Assembly (NCBI GenBank): GCA_947053345.1
Contig: CAMRSM010000015.1
Span: 28,784 to 92,783, forward strand
Direction: 5' to 3'
DNA length: 64,000 nt
Source: an uncultured Lachnospiraceae bacterium
Lineage (GTDB): Bacteria; Bacillota; Clostridia; Lachnospirales; Lachnospiraceae
Shown here: one piece after another, positions 35,516 to 43,372 of the stretch
How the letters are laid out: each line of letters opens with the position of its first letter
Position numbering within the stretch: the first letter of the stretch is position 1
Notes under the pieces: generated by a model
Seen by the model: only the letters and a program-made list of their open reading frames with translations
Database searches by the model: none
What the model was told of the DNA's origin: nothing
Program-made: the position numbers and the translations under genes

Positions 35516-35570
35516 AAAATTTCCGCCCCCACATGGTTTACTTATGATAAGGTTCACGGGCGGAAATTTT
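35516..35570 (-). terminator. Terminator overlapping the rlmH stop codon
   Basis: Perfect 13-base arms (AAAATTTCCGCCC and its complement) with a 29-base loop that contains the rlmH stop. The left arm codes for the last Lys-Ile-Ser-Ala of RlmH. A T-rich flank follows on the minus strand. Confidence 0.7.
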
Positions 35571-36017
35571 ACAGCACCGGTATATCTGCTCCAACAGCAC
35601 CACCCGCATCAGCTGGTGCGGGAACGTCATCCTTGAAAAGCTCATCAGGAAATCCGCCCGTTTTTTCACCTGTCCGGAAAGCCCCAGTGAACCGCCGATC
35701 ACAAACGTCACATGGGATTCCCCGTTTACGGCTAATGTCTCGAGCTTTCCTGCGAGCTCTTCCGAGGAGAGTTCCTTCCCTTCAATGGCAAGTGCCGCCA
35801 CATAGCTGCCTTCCTTTATCTTTCCAAGAAGACGCTCCCCCTCGCGCGCCATGATCTGCCCGGTAAGTGCCTCCCCCGCCCCGTCGGGTGTTTTTTCGTC
35901 TGCCACTTCCACGATCTCGATCTTGTGATAACGCCCGATCCGCTTTATGTACTCCGCGGCAGCATCCCTAAAATATTTTTCCTTGATCTTCCCGACACAT
36001 AAAATCGTAATTTTCAA
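35538..36017 (-). CDS. rlmH: 23S rRNA pseudouridine-1915 N3-methyltransferase
   Basis: Methylates pseudouridine 1915 of 23S rRNA in the 70S ribosome. The 159 residues are exactly the family length when the TTG start (6 bases after GGAGG) is used, giving MKITILCVGKIKEKYF. SPOUT knot features: FVIGGSLGLS for SAM binding and MTFPHQLMRVVLLEQIYRC near the C-terminus, ending REPYHK. In-frame ATG codons far upstream lack ribosome sites. Confidence 0.95.
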   Translation of the reverse strand: MKITILCVGKIKEKYFRDAAAEYIKRIGRYHKIEIVEVADEKTPDGAGEALTGQIMAREGERLLGKIKEGSYVAALAIEGKELSSEELAGKLETLAVNGESHVTFVIGGSLGLSGQVKKRADFLMSFSRMTFPHQLMRVVLLEQIYRCCKISAREPYHK

Positions 36018-36152
36018 GCCCGTCCTCCACACAGAACGCTTCCGGTGCACGGGCAAAATACCCGCAGCAGGAATCCGCGCCCGCCATTCAAGCCGTATCA
36101 AATTGTTCACAAATTGTTATCCTGACATTCATAATTTGCTCATATTTTCATT

Positions 36153-36194
36153 CTATACTAATAGCAGATTAAGAAAAATAATTTTCTTTTTCAT
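36153..36194 (-). other. Possible 13-codon leader peptide with very strong ribosome site
   Basis: ATG-to-TAG frame MKKKIIFLNLLLV, preceded 3-8 bases upstream by GGGAGGAGGAG. It resembles the start of a signal peptide. It lies between the terminator of the CorC-like gene and rlmH. It may be a leader ORF or the remnant of an exported protein. Confidence 0.3.
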
Positions 36195-36219
36195 ACTCTC
36201 CTCCTCCCTATTTTTTATA

Positions 36220-36245
36220 AAAACCTTAGCATCCGCTAAGGTTTT
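36220..36245 (-). terminator. Terminator overlapping the stop codon of the CorC/HlyC gene
   Basis: Eleven-base arms AAAACCTTAGC / GCTAAGGTTTT, 4-base loop, T-run on the minus strand. The TAG stop of the upstream gene lies inside the first arm. Confidence 0.85.
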
Positions 36246-37603
36246 TCTGTTTCTTCCGGAATTTCTTCTGTTTCCTGACGGATCAGTCTTACCACCCTGA
36301 CACGCCGGATCACACGCTCGCGGATCGCGACCGAGTCAAAGCGGAATCCTTCATACTCCACGGAAAATACTTCATCATCCTGCGGGATATGGTCAAGCAG
36401 TGAAACAAGAAGGCCGTTGAGCGTATCAAAAGTTTCCTCTTCCTCCTTCCGGATCTGTATCCCGGTTTCCTCAGAAAGCTCCTCCAATGTCACTGCACCG
36501 CTCACAACAAAAGTTACCTCATTCTCTTTTCGGATCAGTTCCTCTTCCTTGTCGTACTCATCCTGAATATCCCCGACGATTTCCTCCAAAATGTCCTCCA
36601 TCGTCACAAGCCCTGCCGTCTGCCCATACTCGTCCGCGACGATCGCCATATGTATTTTCTTCGCCTGCATCGCGCGGAACAAAACATCCAGATCCTGTGT
36701 GTCCGGCACAAAATAAGGCTCACGCGCCACTTCCACAAGCGGGCGCTTGCGGTGTTTCGCATTTGTGTAGAAATTCATGACATCCTTTAGATGGAGCACC
36801 CCGATGATATCATCGACATTCTCCCCATAGAGCGGAAAACGCGAAAAGGGTGCACTCAGCATAAAGTTCATGGCATCCTCTATGCTGGTATCCGCGGAGA
36901 TCGCGATCATCCGCTTGCGGTGGGTCATCACATCCTTGACCTCCTTCTCATCAAACTCAATGATATTGGAAATCATTTCCGCTTCCTCCGCCTCCAAAAC
37001 CCCCTGTTCGTGCCCCTCGTTCACGATCGAGATGATTTCTTCCTCCGTCACGTTCTCCCCTGCCCTCGCTTTCTTTAAGCCAAAGAGGCAGAGCAGGAAA
37101 TTCGAGTTCTTTTCAAGCAGAAAGACGATCGGCGATAAGAGCCGGTAAAGTACAAGTATGAACGGTGCGAGCCAATAAGCAGCCCCCTCCCCAATCCTTT
37201 CGGCAATCTTCTTCGGGACTAGGATGCCGAACAAAACCATCAGATAGACCAGGAAGACCGTGACGAGCACCATCGCGGCAGCCACCGGGAGCGCCGCCGC
37301 TTCCTCCCCCGCCGATAGCGCCGGCAGGATCAGCCGCCGGATCCACCCATACAAGCTAAAAGCGTACATCATACCCGCTAACAGGCTCATGGATGTCACG
37401 GTGATCTCGATCACATTCCGGTAACGGTGCGGTGTATCCAGAAGCCCTTTTAACCGCATTGCTTTCCTTTCGCCCCCCTGGGCACGATGCTCCACATTGC
37501 TCTCATTGATATTTCCAAATGCTTCCTCTGCCGCTGCCACCAGTGCGTTCAGCACCAGCAAAGCCAGCAGGCTTATCAGCCCTCGTATGGGATGACCGTC
37601 CAT
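36236..37603 (-). CDS. CNNM/CorC-HlyC family membrane protein
   Basis: A 455-residue protein of the hemolysin-C/CorC class, probably a magnesium or cobalt transport factor. The DUF21/CNNM membrane domain spans about 1-185 with three or four helices. A pair of CBS domains follows (about 200-330, with VMTHRKRMIAIS and the AIVADEYGQTAGLVTMEDILEEIVGDI hallmark). A CorC-type FAD-like domain covers about 350-435. Two ATG codons are possible; the second is 11 bases from GGAG, the first only 2. It follows mazF on the same strand after about 50 bases and ends in a terminator. Confidence 0.9.
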   Translation of the reverse strand: MDGHPIRGLISLLALLVLNALVAAAEEAFGNINESNVEHRAQGGERKAMRLKGLLDTPHRYRNVIEITVTSMSLLAGMMYAFSLYGWIRRLILPALSAGEEAAALPVAAAMVLVTVFLVYLMVLFGILVPKKIAERIGEGAAYWLAPFILVLYRLLSPIVFLLEKNSNFLLCLFGLKKARAGENVTEEEIISIVNEGHEQGVLEAEEAEMISNIIEFDEKEVKDVMTHRKRMIAISADTSIEDAMNFMLSAPFSRFPLYGENVDDIIGVLHLKDVMNFYTNAKHRKRPLVEVAREPYFVPDTQDLDVLFRAMQAKKIHMAIVADEYGQTAGLVTMEDILEEIVGDIQDEYDKEEELIRKENEVTFVVSGAVTLEELSEETGIQIRKEEEETFDTLNGLLVSLLDHIPQDDEVFSVEYEGFRFDSVAIRERVIRRVRVVRLIRQETEEIPEETEKP

Positions 37604-37656
37604 AAATCTCATTTCTCCTTCCGCTCATATGCCGCTTTTTGCGGCTCTTCACTGGA

Positions 37657-38004
37657 TTATGTATCAAGCGCAAAGCTGACGCAAAGTGCATGATCAATCC
37701 GCTTTAAAATTTCCTGATCCAAATGGCAGACTTTTTCCTTCAGCCTCGACTTGTCAATCGTGCGCACCTGTTCGAGCAGGATGACAGAATCCTTGACAAC
37801 CCCGTATTTGTCCGCCGCGATCTCCACATGGGTCGGGAGCTTCGCTTTGTTCATCTTTGACGTGATCGCCGCGCAGATCACCGTCGGACTGTGTTTGTTC
37901 CCGGTATCATTCTGCACGATCAGCACCGGGCGCACACCTCCCTGCTCCGAGCCGACAACCGGCCGCAAATCCGCATAAAAAATATCGCCACGCTTAATTA
38001 TCAC
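37657..38004 (-). CDS. mazF: MazF/PemK-type endoribonuclease toxin
   Basis: A 115-residue sequence-specific mRNA endonuclease of the NdoA/MazF family. [33 protein letters not shown] contains the catalytic Arg in GGVRPVLI, and Thr/Ser in [18 protein letters not shown] is the second active-site element. The start is GTG, 11 bases after GGAG. It lies downstream of alr as in Bacillus, but the antitoxin that normally sits between them is missing: the 137-base gap contains no plausible ORF. A possible promoter is within that gap. Confidence 0.93.
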   Translation of the reverse strand: MIIKRGDIFYADLRPVVGSEQGGVRPVLIVQNDTGNKHSPTVICAAITSKMNKAKLPTHVEIAADKYGVVKDSVILLEQVRTIDKSRLKEKVCHLDQEILKRIDHALCVSFALDT

Positions 38005-38141
38005 AATAATTCACTCTCCATTTACGAAATTCCGGACTGTTTTCCTTATATTCCCATTATCTCCCGAATTTTGTATTCCTATACAGCAGAGTGTAAATTT
38101 TATTGCCGCGGCAGACTTATGTAACCCGCGAAAAGCCCGCT

Positions 38142-39341
38142 CTACGCAAATTCCGTCCGTACGCTGACCGGCTCCCCCCCGTGATAATAAACTCTCGGCA
38201 CACGCTTGGAAATGCCGCATATAAATTCATAGTTGAACGAACCCGCAAGTTCCGCCGGTTCCTCCACCGGAATAAACTGTTTTCCGTCATGCCCGATGAG
38301 CGTCACCTGCATCCCTTCCTCCGCCTGCGGGATATCGGTCACATCAACCATGAACTGATCCATGCAGATACGCCCGATGATTCCGGCGCTTTTCCCCGCA
38401 ACCAGCACACGTCCCTTGTTGGAGAGCGCACGGGGATAGCCGTCCGCGTAACCGACCGGGATGGTTGCGACCCGCATCGGATGCTTTGCGACAAAGGTAC
38501 TTCCGTATCCGATCGTCGCGCCGGTTTCTACATGCTTCACATACGAGATTTTGCTTGTAAGCTCCAGCACCGGTGTCAGGGAAAGCGCTCCGCGCGCCAC
38601 TTCCCCAGACGGGTATAGGCCATAGGTGGAAATTCCGCTGCGCACCATGTCAAGCTGCGTCTCCGGCATTTCAATGATGCCCGCGCTGTTCGCAATATGT
38701 TTGGCCGGAATCTTTACGCCCTTCCTCTCCAAGAGCGCGGCAAATTCCAAAAAACGCCCAAGCTGCCCACGCGCAGAAGTCTTATCCGCCTCATCGGCAC
38801 ACGCCATATGGGAAAACAGCCCTTCCACCCTTATGCCCGGCAGTTCCGCAATCGCCGCCACTGCCCGCGCGTCCGCGTCCGTGCCGGCATATCCAATCCG
38901 GCCCATGCCGGTATCAAGTTTAATATGTATCGCGGCGGTACGACCTGCCGCCACCGCTTCCCTGCTGATGCGCTCCGCGAGCTGCCACCCGAAGACCGTC
39001 AGGGAAATGTCGTTCTGCACGGCCTGCGGCACAAGCTCCGTATCCGTGCTGCCAAGCACCAGAACCGGCTTTGTAATCCCTGCCCTGCGCAGCTGTATCC
39101 CTTCCTCCACCATTGCGACCCCGTACGCTGTCACAATGGCTTTGCCGTCCTGATCCAACTTATCCAGGGCACGCGCGGCCGGAACGGCACCATGCCCGTA
39201 ACCGTCCGCCTTGATCACCGCCATGATCCCCGTCTGAGGCCGTATGTGCTTCCTTATGTTTAAAATATTGCCGCACAGGGCATCCAAATCAACCTTCGCG
39301 CAGACCCTGTAATATCCGTCTTTGTATTCCGTCTCTACCAT
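38142..39341 (-). CDS. alr: Alanine racemase
   Basis: PLP enzyme making D-alanine for peptidoglycan. It has 399 residues, slightly longer than usual. The PLP lysine is in AVIKADGYGHGAVP near residue 44, the catalytic Tyr region is AFVAKHPMRVATIPVGYADGYPR near residue 285, and the C-terminal domain has GRICMDQFMVDVTD. The start codon overlaps the end of nnr by 7 bases. Ribosome spacing is short, so a start a few codons later is possible. Confidence 0.95.
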   Translation of the reverse strand: MVETEYKDGYYRVCAKVDLDALCGNILNIRKHIRPQTGIMAVIKADGYGHGAVPAARALDKLDQDGKAIVTAYGVAMVEEGIQLRRAGITKPVLVLGSTDTELVPQAVQNDISLTVFGWQLAERISREAVAAGRTAAIHIKLDTGMGRIGYAGTDADARAVAAIAELPGIRVEGLFSHMACADEADKTSARGQLGRFLEFAALLERKGVKIPAKHIANSAGIIEMPETQLDMVRSGISTYGLYPSGEVARGALSLTPVLELTSKISYVKHVETGATIGYGSTFVAKHPMRVATIPVGYADGYPRALSNKGRVLVAGKSAGIIGRICMDQFMVDVTDIPQAEEGMQVTLIGHDGKQFIPVEEPAELAGSFNYEFICGISKRVPRVYYHGGEPVSVRTEFA

Positions 39342-41020
39342 ATCCTTGCACGGGCATCCCCCGTGCTTCGCCTTCTTTCTTCCTTTTCTGTGAGGAGCAT
39401 CCCGTCAAGGATATCACCGGCCAGCATCGCGCGGCAGCCGCAGCGCCCCTGCGCCCTCTCCCCGGCAAGCCCGTGCAGGAAAACACCTGCCGTTGCTGCC
39501 TCAAACGGCTGCCTGCCGACGCTAAGACCCGCGATTATGCCCGCGAGCACATCCCCGCTGCCCCCGGTCGCCATACCGTCGCACCCCGAACGGTTGATAT
39601 ATAACTCCCGCCCGCCCGCTACGATAGTGTGCGCGTCCTTTAACACGTAAATTAGTTTATTATTATAAATGCATTGTTTCGCCGTGTCAACCAGATGTTT
39701 TGTTATTTCATTTACGGAAAGCCCGGTAAGCCTTGATAGCTCCTTCGGATGCGGTGTCAGAACCGTCCCTTGCGGCAGGCGTGCCGCAAGGACGGAAACC
39801 CTTTCTGCAAACGTCCCTGCGCCCGCCCGTTTCGTTCCACAAAACCCAGCCAGAATGTTCAGGGCATCCGCGTCCAGTATGAGCGGCTTCGTCCCTGCGC
39901 CCACCGCGCGGCCGTCTCTTTCCGTCCCGCCATCCGGAAACGGTTTTGCCTCCGTCTTTTCCGTGCTGCCTGCTTTCACTGCATCCAACAGCCCGGTCAG
40001 TGCCCGCACGGCATCCTGTCCGGTTCCGATGCCAGGTCCGGCGAGCACCGCATCCGCCCATTGTACCTGCGCCTCCCAAAAGGCTCCCTGCCCCTGTTCC
40101 GGGATTTCCTCATACAGTGCCTCCGGCAGCATCCGGCGCACAACATCCAAACACTTTCCTGCCGAAACAAGCTTTACAAGCCCGACCCCGCAGCGGTATG
40201 CCGCCTTCGCCGCCAGATATGCCGCCCCTGTCACCTCCGCAGAACCCGCGTATACCAATACCTTACCGTAACTGCCCTTGTTCGAATGCGGCACGCGCAC
40301 GGGGAGCAGCGCGGCGGCATCCCTCTTCTCATAAGTAAAATAGCGGTATGATCCTCCCACAAGTATCTGGCGGCAGAACTCCGGAACAAAACCTGCATCC
40401 GTGAGCACAAGCTTTCCGCAAAAAAGCGCACCCGGATAAAGAAAATGCCCGATCTTGTATTCCCCAAACGTGACCGTCACATCCGCCTGCACGGCAGTTC
40501 CCGGACATTCGCCCGTACCGGCGTAGATTCCGGAAGGAATATCGATGGCGAGCACTTTTACTTTTGATGCGTTAATCCGCCCGATGAGCGCACCGTATTC
40601 CCCGGCCGCCGGCCGTGAAAGCCCGATCCCGAAAATTCCGTCCAATATGATATCATATGCCGAAAAATCCACATCGGTGCATGTCCCGGTCCATTCCGGT
40701 ATCCCGCATTTTCTGGCAATCGCAAGTTCTGTCTGTGTCAGTTCGCACGGCACCTTTTTATCCGCGGGCAGGAGCGTTACCGAAATCCCCCTGAAATACA
40801 GCAGCCTTGCCGCTGCCACGGCATCCCCCCCGTTCCCGCCGGCACCGTACACCGCGAGCACACGGCCTTTTTGTTTTCCCGCTGCCCGAAGCATCCCAAG
40901 TGCAATCCGCGCGATCTGCTCCGCCGCCTTTTCCATCAGCACGACCGGCGGGATACCGGCCTCCTCCGATGTCCTGCGGTCAATCTCCTTCATTTGCACC
41001 GCGTCCGCAATATATCTCAT
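39335..41020 (-). CDS. nnr: Bifunctional NAD(P)H-hydrate epimerase / ADP-dependent dehydratase
   Basis: Repairs hydrated NADH and NADPH in the cytoplasm. It has 561 residues. The N-terminal epimerase (1-220, YjeF_N) has VYGAGGNGGDAVAAARLL and the Asp strand ILDGIFGIGLSRP. The C-terminal dehydratase (about 235-545, YjeF_C) has SNKGSYGKVLVYAGS, LTPHPKELSRLTG and the anion-hole ATGGSGDVLAGIIAGL. An insertion rich in Lys, Thr and Gly (about residues 345-380) is longer than in typical relatives. It overlaps acpS by 4 bases. Confidence 0.95.
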   Translation of the reverse strand: MRYIADAVQMKEIDRRTSEEAGIPPVVLMEKAAEQIARIALGMLRAAGKQKGRVLAVYGAGGNGGDAVAAARLLYFRGISVTLLPADKKVPCELTQTELAIARKCGIPEWTGTCTDVDFSAYDIILDGIFGIGLSRPAAGEYGALIGRINASKVKVLAIDIPSGIYAGTGECPGTAVQADVTVTFGEYKIGHFLYPGALFCGKLVLTDAGFVPEFCRQILVGGSYRYFTYEKRDAAALLPVRVPHSNKGSYGKVLVYAGSAEVTGAAYLAAKAAYRCGVGLVKLVSAGKCLDVVRRMLPEALYEEIPEQGQGAFWEAQVQWADAVLAGPGIGTGQDAVRALTGLLDAVKAGSTEKTEAKPFPDGGTERDGRAVGAGTKPLILDADALNILAGFCGTKRAGAGTFAERVSVLAARLPQGTVLTPHPKELSRLTGLSVNEITKHLVDTAKQCIYNNKLIYVLKDAHTIVAGGRELYINRSGCDGMATGGSGDVLAGIIAGLSVGRQPFEAATAGVFLHGLAGERAQGRCGCRAMLAGDILDGMLLTEKEERRRSTGDARARIW

Positions 41021-41394
41021 AATCTACCCCGTTCCGCTTTCTCACAGACCGCAAATGCGACCGCATACTCTTTCTCATTCGAGACCGAAACATGGATATA
41101 GCCAATCCCCAGTTCCGCCGCGCACTGTTCCGCCACACCGTGCAGGGCACAGAGCGGCTTTCCTGCCGCATCCCGCAAAAGCTCGACCTCGGACGGTGCA
41201 ATACGCCCAAACCCGGTTCCAAGGGCTTTCACCACCGCTTCCTTCATCGCCCAGTTATCCGCCGCGCGCGTTTTTCTCTCACCGATCAACATCTGCTCCT
41301 TCTCCGTGTAAACCCGGTCACGGAACGCTTTCCGCCCGTATGCCAGAAGCACCCTCTCGATTTTTATGATGTCCGTCCCAACACCTGCGATCAT
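41017..41394 (-). CDS. acpS: Holo-[acyl-carrier-protein] synthase
   Basis: Transfers 4'-phosphopantetheine from CoA to acyl carrier protein. The 125 residues match AcpS. MIAGVGTDIIKIERV holds the Mg-binding Asp at residue 8, and AADNWAMKEAVVKALGTGF holds the Glu. It overlaps nnr by 4 bases downstream and the coiled-coil gene by 4 bases upstream, as part of the rex operon. Confidence 0.96.
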   Translation of the reverse strand: MIAGVGTDIIKIERVLLAYGRKAFRDRVYTEKEQMLIGERKTRAADNWAMKEAVVKALGTGFGRIAPSEVELLRDAAGKPLCALHGVAEQCAAELGIGYIHVSVSNEKEYAVAFAVCEKAERGRL

Positions 41395-42044
41395 TCATCC
41401 TCATTCCCCGGAGCCAATGTCCGGTCAAGCTCCTCCATCAACTGCACACCTAACAGCGAATGCAGGTAGGCATACATCTTTTCATCCTGCATCTCCCTCT
41501 CCTGCTTCTCCAAAACCCGCAGCCTCAGTTTTTCCCGCAGGGAAGAAATTTCGTCCTCCAGTTCCTGCATCTTTCCCTTATTGACCCGGAAACGGTCATA
41601 GCAGACCCTTGTGCTTTCCAGCATCAACTGAGCATTTGCCTGACGGATCCGGTACGGCATGTCGGAAAGGCTGTCTTCCGTCTCCTTTAACTGCTCGTTC
41701 AGTTCCAGTATCTTTTTCTGGTTTTTGTCGAGCTTCCTTTGCTTTAAGCGCCCAACTGCCGTCTCATCCGCGCCCATATACTGCACGATCTCCTGCATCA
41801 TCTGCGACTTGTAACGCCGAAGCCCCTTGATGTCATCGTTCTGCTTCCCCTGCTTTTTTAACAGGGCATTAAGCTCCGAGACCATGCCGCGGATTGTAAT
41901 GTTTTGCAGATGTTCCGGGAAGATCTCCAGCCATTTTTCGTCCAATATCAACAGCGGGACATTTTTGCTTTGCAGGGAGTGGATGATCTTTTCCTCAAGC
42001 TCCCCAAACCCGTCCTTATTTTTATTCCGTCTCAATCCCATCAT
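41391..42044 (-). CDS. Conserved coiled-coil protein of unknown function
   Basis: A 217-residue soluble, strongly charged protein. The first 60 residues look globular (ELEEKIIHSLQSKNVPLLILDEKW). From about residue 60 to 195 it is almost continuous heptad-like helix with many Lys, Glu, Gln and Leu residues. There is no HTH or membrane segment. It overlaps the end of rex by 23 bases and acpS by 4, so it is tightly coupled between them. I do not recognise a function. Similar proteins in this position are, as far as I recall, confined to Lachnospiraceae-type genomes. Confidence 0.75.
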   Translation of the reverse strand: MMGLRRNKNKDGFGELEEKIIHSLQSKNVPLLILDEKWLEIFPEHLQNITIRGMVSELNALLKKQGKQNDDIKGLRRYKSQMMQEIVQYMGADETAVGRLKQRKLDKNQKKILELNEQLKETEDSLSDMPYRIRQANAQLMLESTRVCYDRFRVNKGKMQELEDEISSLREKLRLRVLEKQEREMQDEKMYAYLHSLLGVQLMEELDRTLAPGNEDE

Positions 42045-42699
42045 CCCCTTCGTCCATCCGACCGGAATGCTCCGATGCCGATTTTAGTTTGTAGGAAAGC
42101 CGCATCAGGCTCTCCGACAAATGTACATTTTCCAACACAATTTCCGGCGGCAGATGCAGGTCGGTCGGCGCAAAATTCCAAAATGCCTTCACCCCGCAGG
42201 CTGCCAATTCCGCGGCAACGCGCGCCGCATTTTCCCGCGGGATTGTGAGCGCCGCAATTTTCACCCCGTGCTCCTTGATAAAAGCGCAGGCATCCTGCAT
42301 CGGCCGCACTTTCACTCCGCGGATCTCCCTGCCGATCTTTTGTGGATCAACGTCAAAAATGCCGCAGATGATAAATCCGCTCCGCCCAAAATCGGTATAA
42401 TTCGCAAGTGCCTGCCCAAGATTGCCCGCACCGATGATGACCACGCCCGTTTTCCGGTCAAGTCCCAGTATCCTTCCAATCTCCGTGTACAAAAACTCCA
42501 CATTGTACCCATATCCCTGCTGCCCAAACCCGCCAAAATGGTTCAGATCCTGCCGTATCTGGGATGCCGTGACATTCATTCTCTGGCTCAGCTCTTTTGA
42601 TGAGATGCGGACGACACCCTTCTCCAGCAATTCGTTCAGATAGCGGTAATAGCGCGGAAGCCGCTTTATCACCGCCGCCGAGATCCCTTTATCGTTCAA
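42022..42699 (-). CDS. rex: Redox-sensing transcriptional repressor Rex
   Basis: Senses the NADH/NAD ratio and represses fermentation and respiration genes. The winged helix covers about 1-80 (RLPRYYRYLNELLEKGVVRISSKELSQRMNVTASQIRQDLNHFG), the Rossmann domain has GVVIIGAGNLGQALANY, and the C-terminal swapped helix follows. I chose the TTG 8 bases after GGAGG, giving 225 residues starting MNDKGISAAVIKR. An ATG 24 bases upstream (42723) would have a leader of only about 14 bases and little ribosome site. It heads a long operon running through acpS, nnr and alr. Its own promoter carries a Rex-like operator. Confidence 0.95.
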   Translation of the reverse strand: MNDKGISAAVIKRLPRYYRYLNELLEKGVVRISSKELSQRMNVTASQIRQDLNHFGGFGQQGYGYNVEFLYTEIGRILGLDRKTGVVIIGAGNLGQALANYTDFGRSGFIICGIFDVDPQKIGREIRGVKVRPMQDACAFIKEHGVKIAALTIPRENAARVAAELAACGVKAFWNFAPTDLHLPPEIVLENVHLSESLMRLSYKLKSASEHSGRMDEGDDGIETE

Positions 42700-42743
42700 A
42701 ATGCTTTCCTCCCCATCTGCCATCCATCCTAAATTCTTTCTAT

Positions 42744-42772
42744 ATTATAGTAAATTGTTAAGAAACTGTCAA
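42744..42772 (-). promoter_or_regulatory. rex promoter overlapped by a Rex operator
   Basis: On the minus strand: TTGACA, 17 bases, TATAAT, a full consensus promoter. The 18-base stretch 42755-42772 reads TTGTTAAGAAACTGTCAA on the plus strand: one perfect Rex half-site TTGTTAA, N4, and a second half matching 4 of 7. It covers the -35 and half the spacer, so bound Rex would block polymerase. Confidence 0.8.
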
Positions 42773-42819
42773 TCATTTCCGCCAACTCTCCATTCTTTTC
42801 TCTTTTTTTTGCTTACGCA

Positions 42820-42848
42820 TTGAAATTTTCGCGCGAATCGTTTATAAT
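42820..42848 (+). promoter_or_regulatory. Promoter of the PilZ gene
   Basis: TTGAAA, 17-base spacer, TATAAT, 45 bases before the ATG. Confidence 0.8.
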
Positions 42849-42892
42849 AGAAAAAGTAGCGCATTACGTTCATAGGCGGAGGTACATTTTTT

Positions 42893-43258
42893 ATGGAAGA
42901 AAAAAGAAAAAATAAACGGTTCAATGTAAAATTGGAATTAGAGATATCCTCCCTGTTTAAACAGGATAATGTATGTGTGGAAAATATTGACGCACCAATC
43001 ACGGTCGTCGATATCTCAAAGGGCGGTATCGGCTTCCATACCCAGAGCATCCTGCCGCTTGGCTTTTATTTCAATGCGTGCATCCAATTAAATCCGGATG
43101 ATGACTCTAAGCTTTACTGCGTCGTCAAGATCATCCGCTGCATTGACCTCGGACATGGCATGAAGGGCTACGGCTGTGAGTTTGTCGGTATGGCCCCGGT
43201 GCTTTCCTATATTTTTGATGACTATGCTGCAAGTCAGGGTTTTTCCGAATCAGAGTAG
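42893..43258 (+). CDS. PilZ-domain protein, probable c-di-GMP receptor
   Basis: A stand-alone 121-residue PilZ domain. The two c-di-GMP-binding elements are visible: the Arg-rich motif RKNKR at about residues 5-9 (R-x3-R) and D-I-S-K-G-G-I-G-F near residue 43 (D/N-x-S-x2-G). No YcgR-N or catalytic part is attached. It is a single-gene unit with its own strong promoter and a terminator, so it probably acts by binding a partner protein. A GGCGGAGG ribosome site precedes the ATG. Confidence 0.88.
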   Translation: MEEKRKNKRFNVKLELEISSLFKQDNVCVENIDAPITVVDISKGGIGFHTQSILPLGFYFNACIQLNPDDDSKLYCVVKIIRCIDLGHGMKGYGCEFVGMAPVLSYIFDDYAASQGFSESE

Positions 43259-43282
43259 GATCGTTTCCAGGCATATAATTAA

Positions 43283-43330
43283 GGAGGGTATCGGAAAGCG
43301 CGCCGCTTTTCAATATCCTCCCTATTTTTC
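43283..43330 (+). terminator. Terminator of the PilZ gene
   Basis: Outer stem GGAGGGTAT / ATATCCTCC with one G-U pair, inner stem AAAGCG / CGCTTT, then CTATTTTT. It lies about 25 bases after the stop. Confidence 0.8.
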
Positions 43331-43372
43331 GGCAAAACATGTCAAATCTCGCAATTCTATCTGTTTCAAGCC

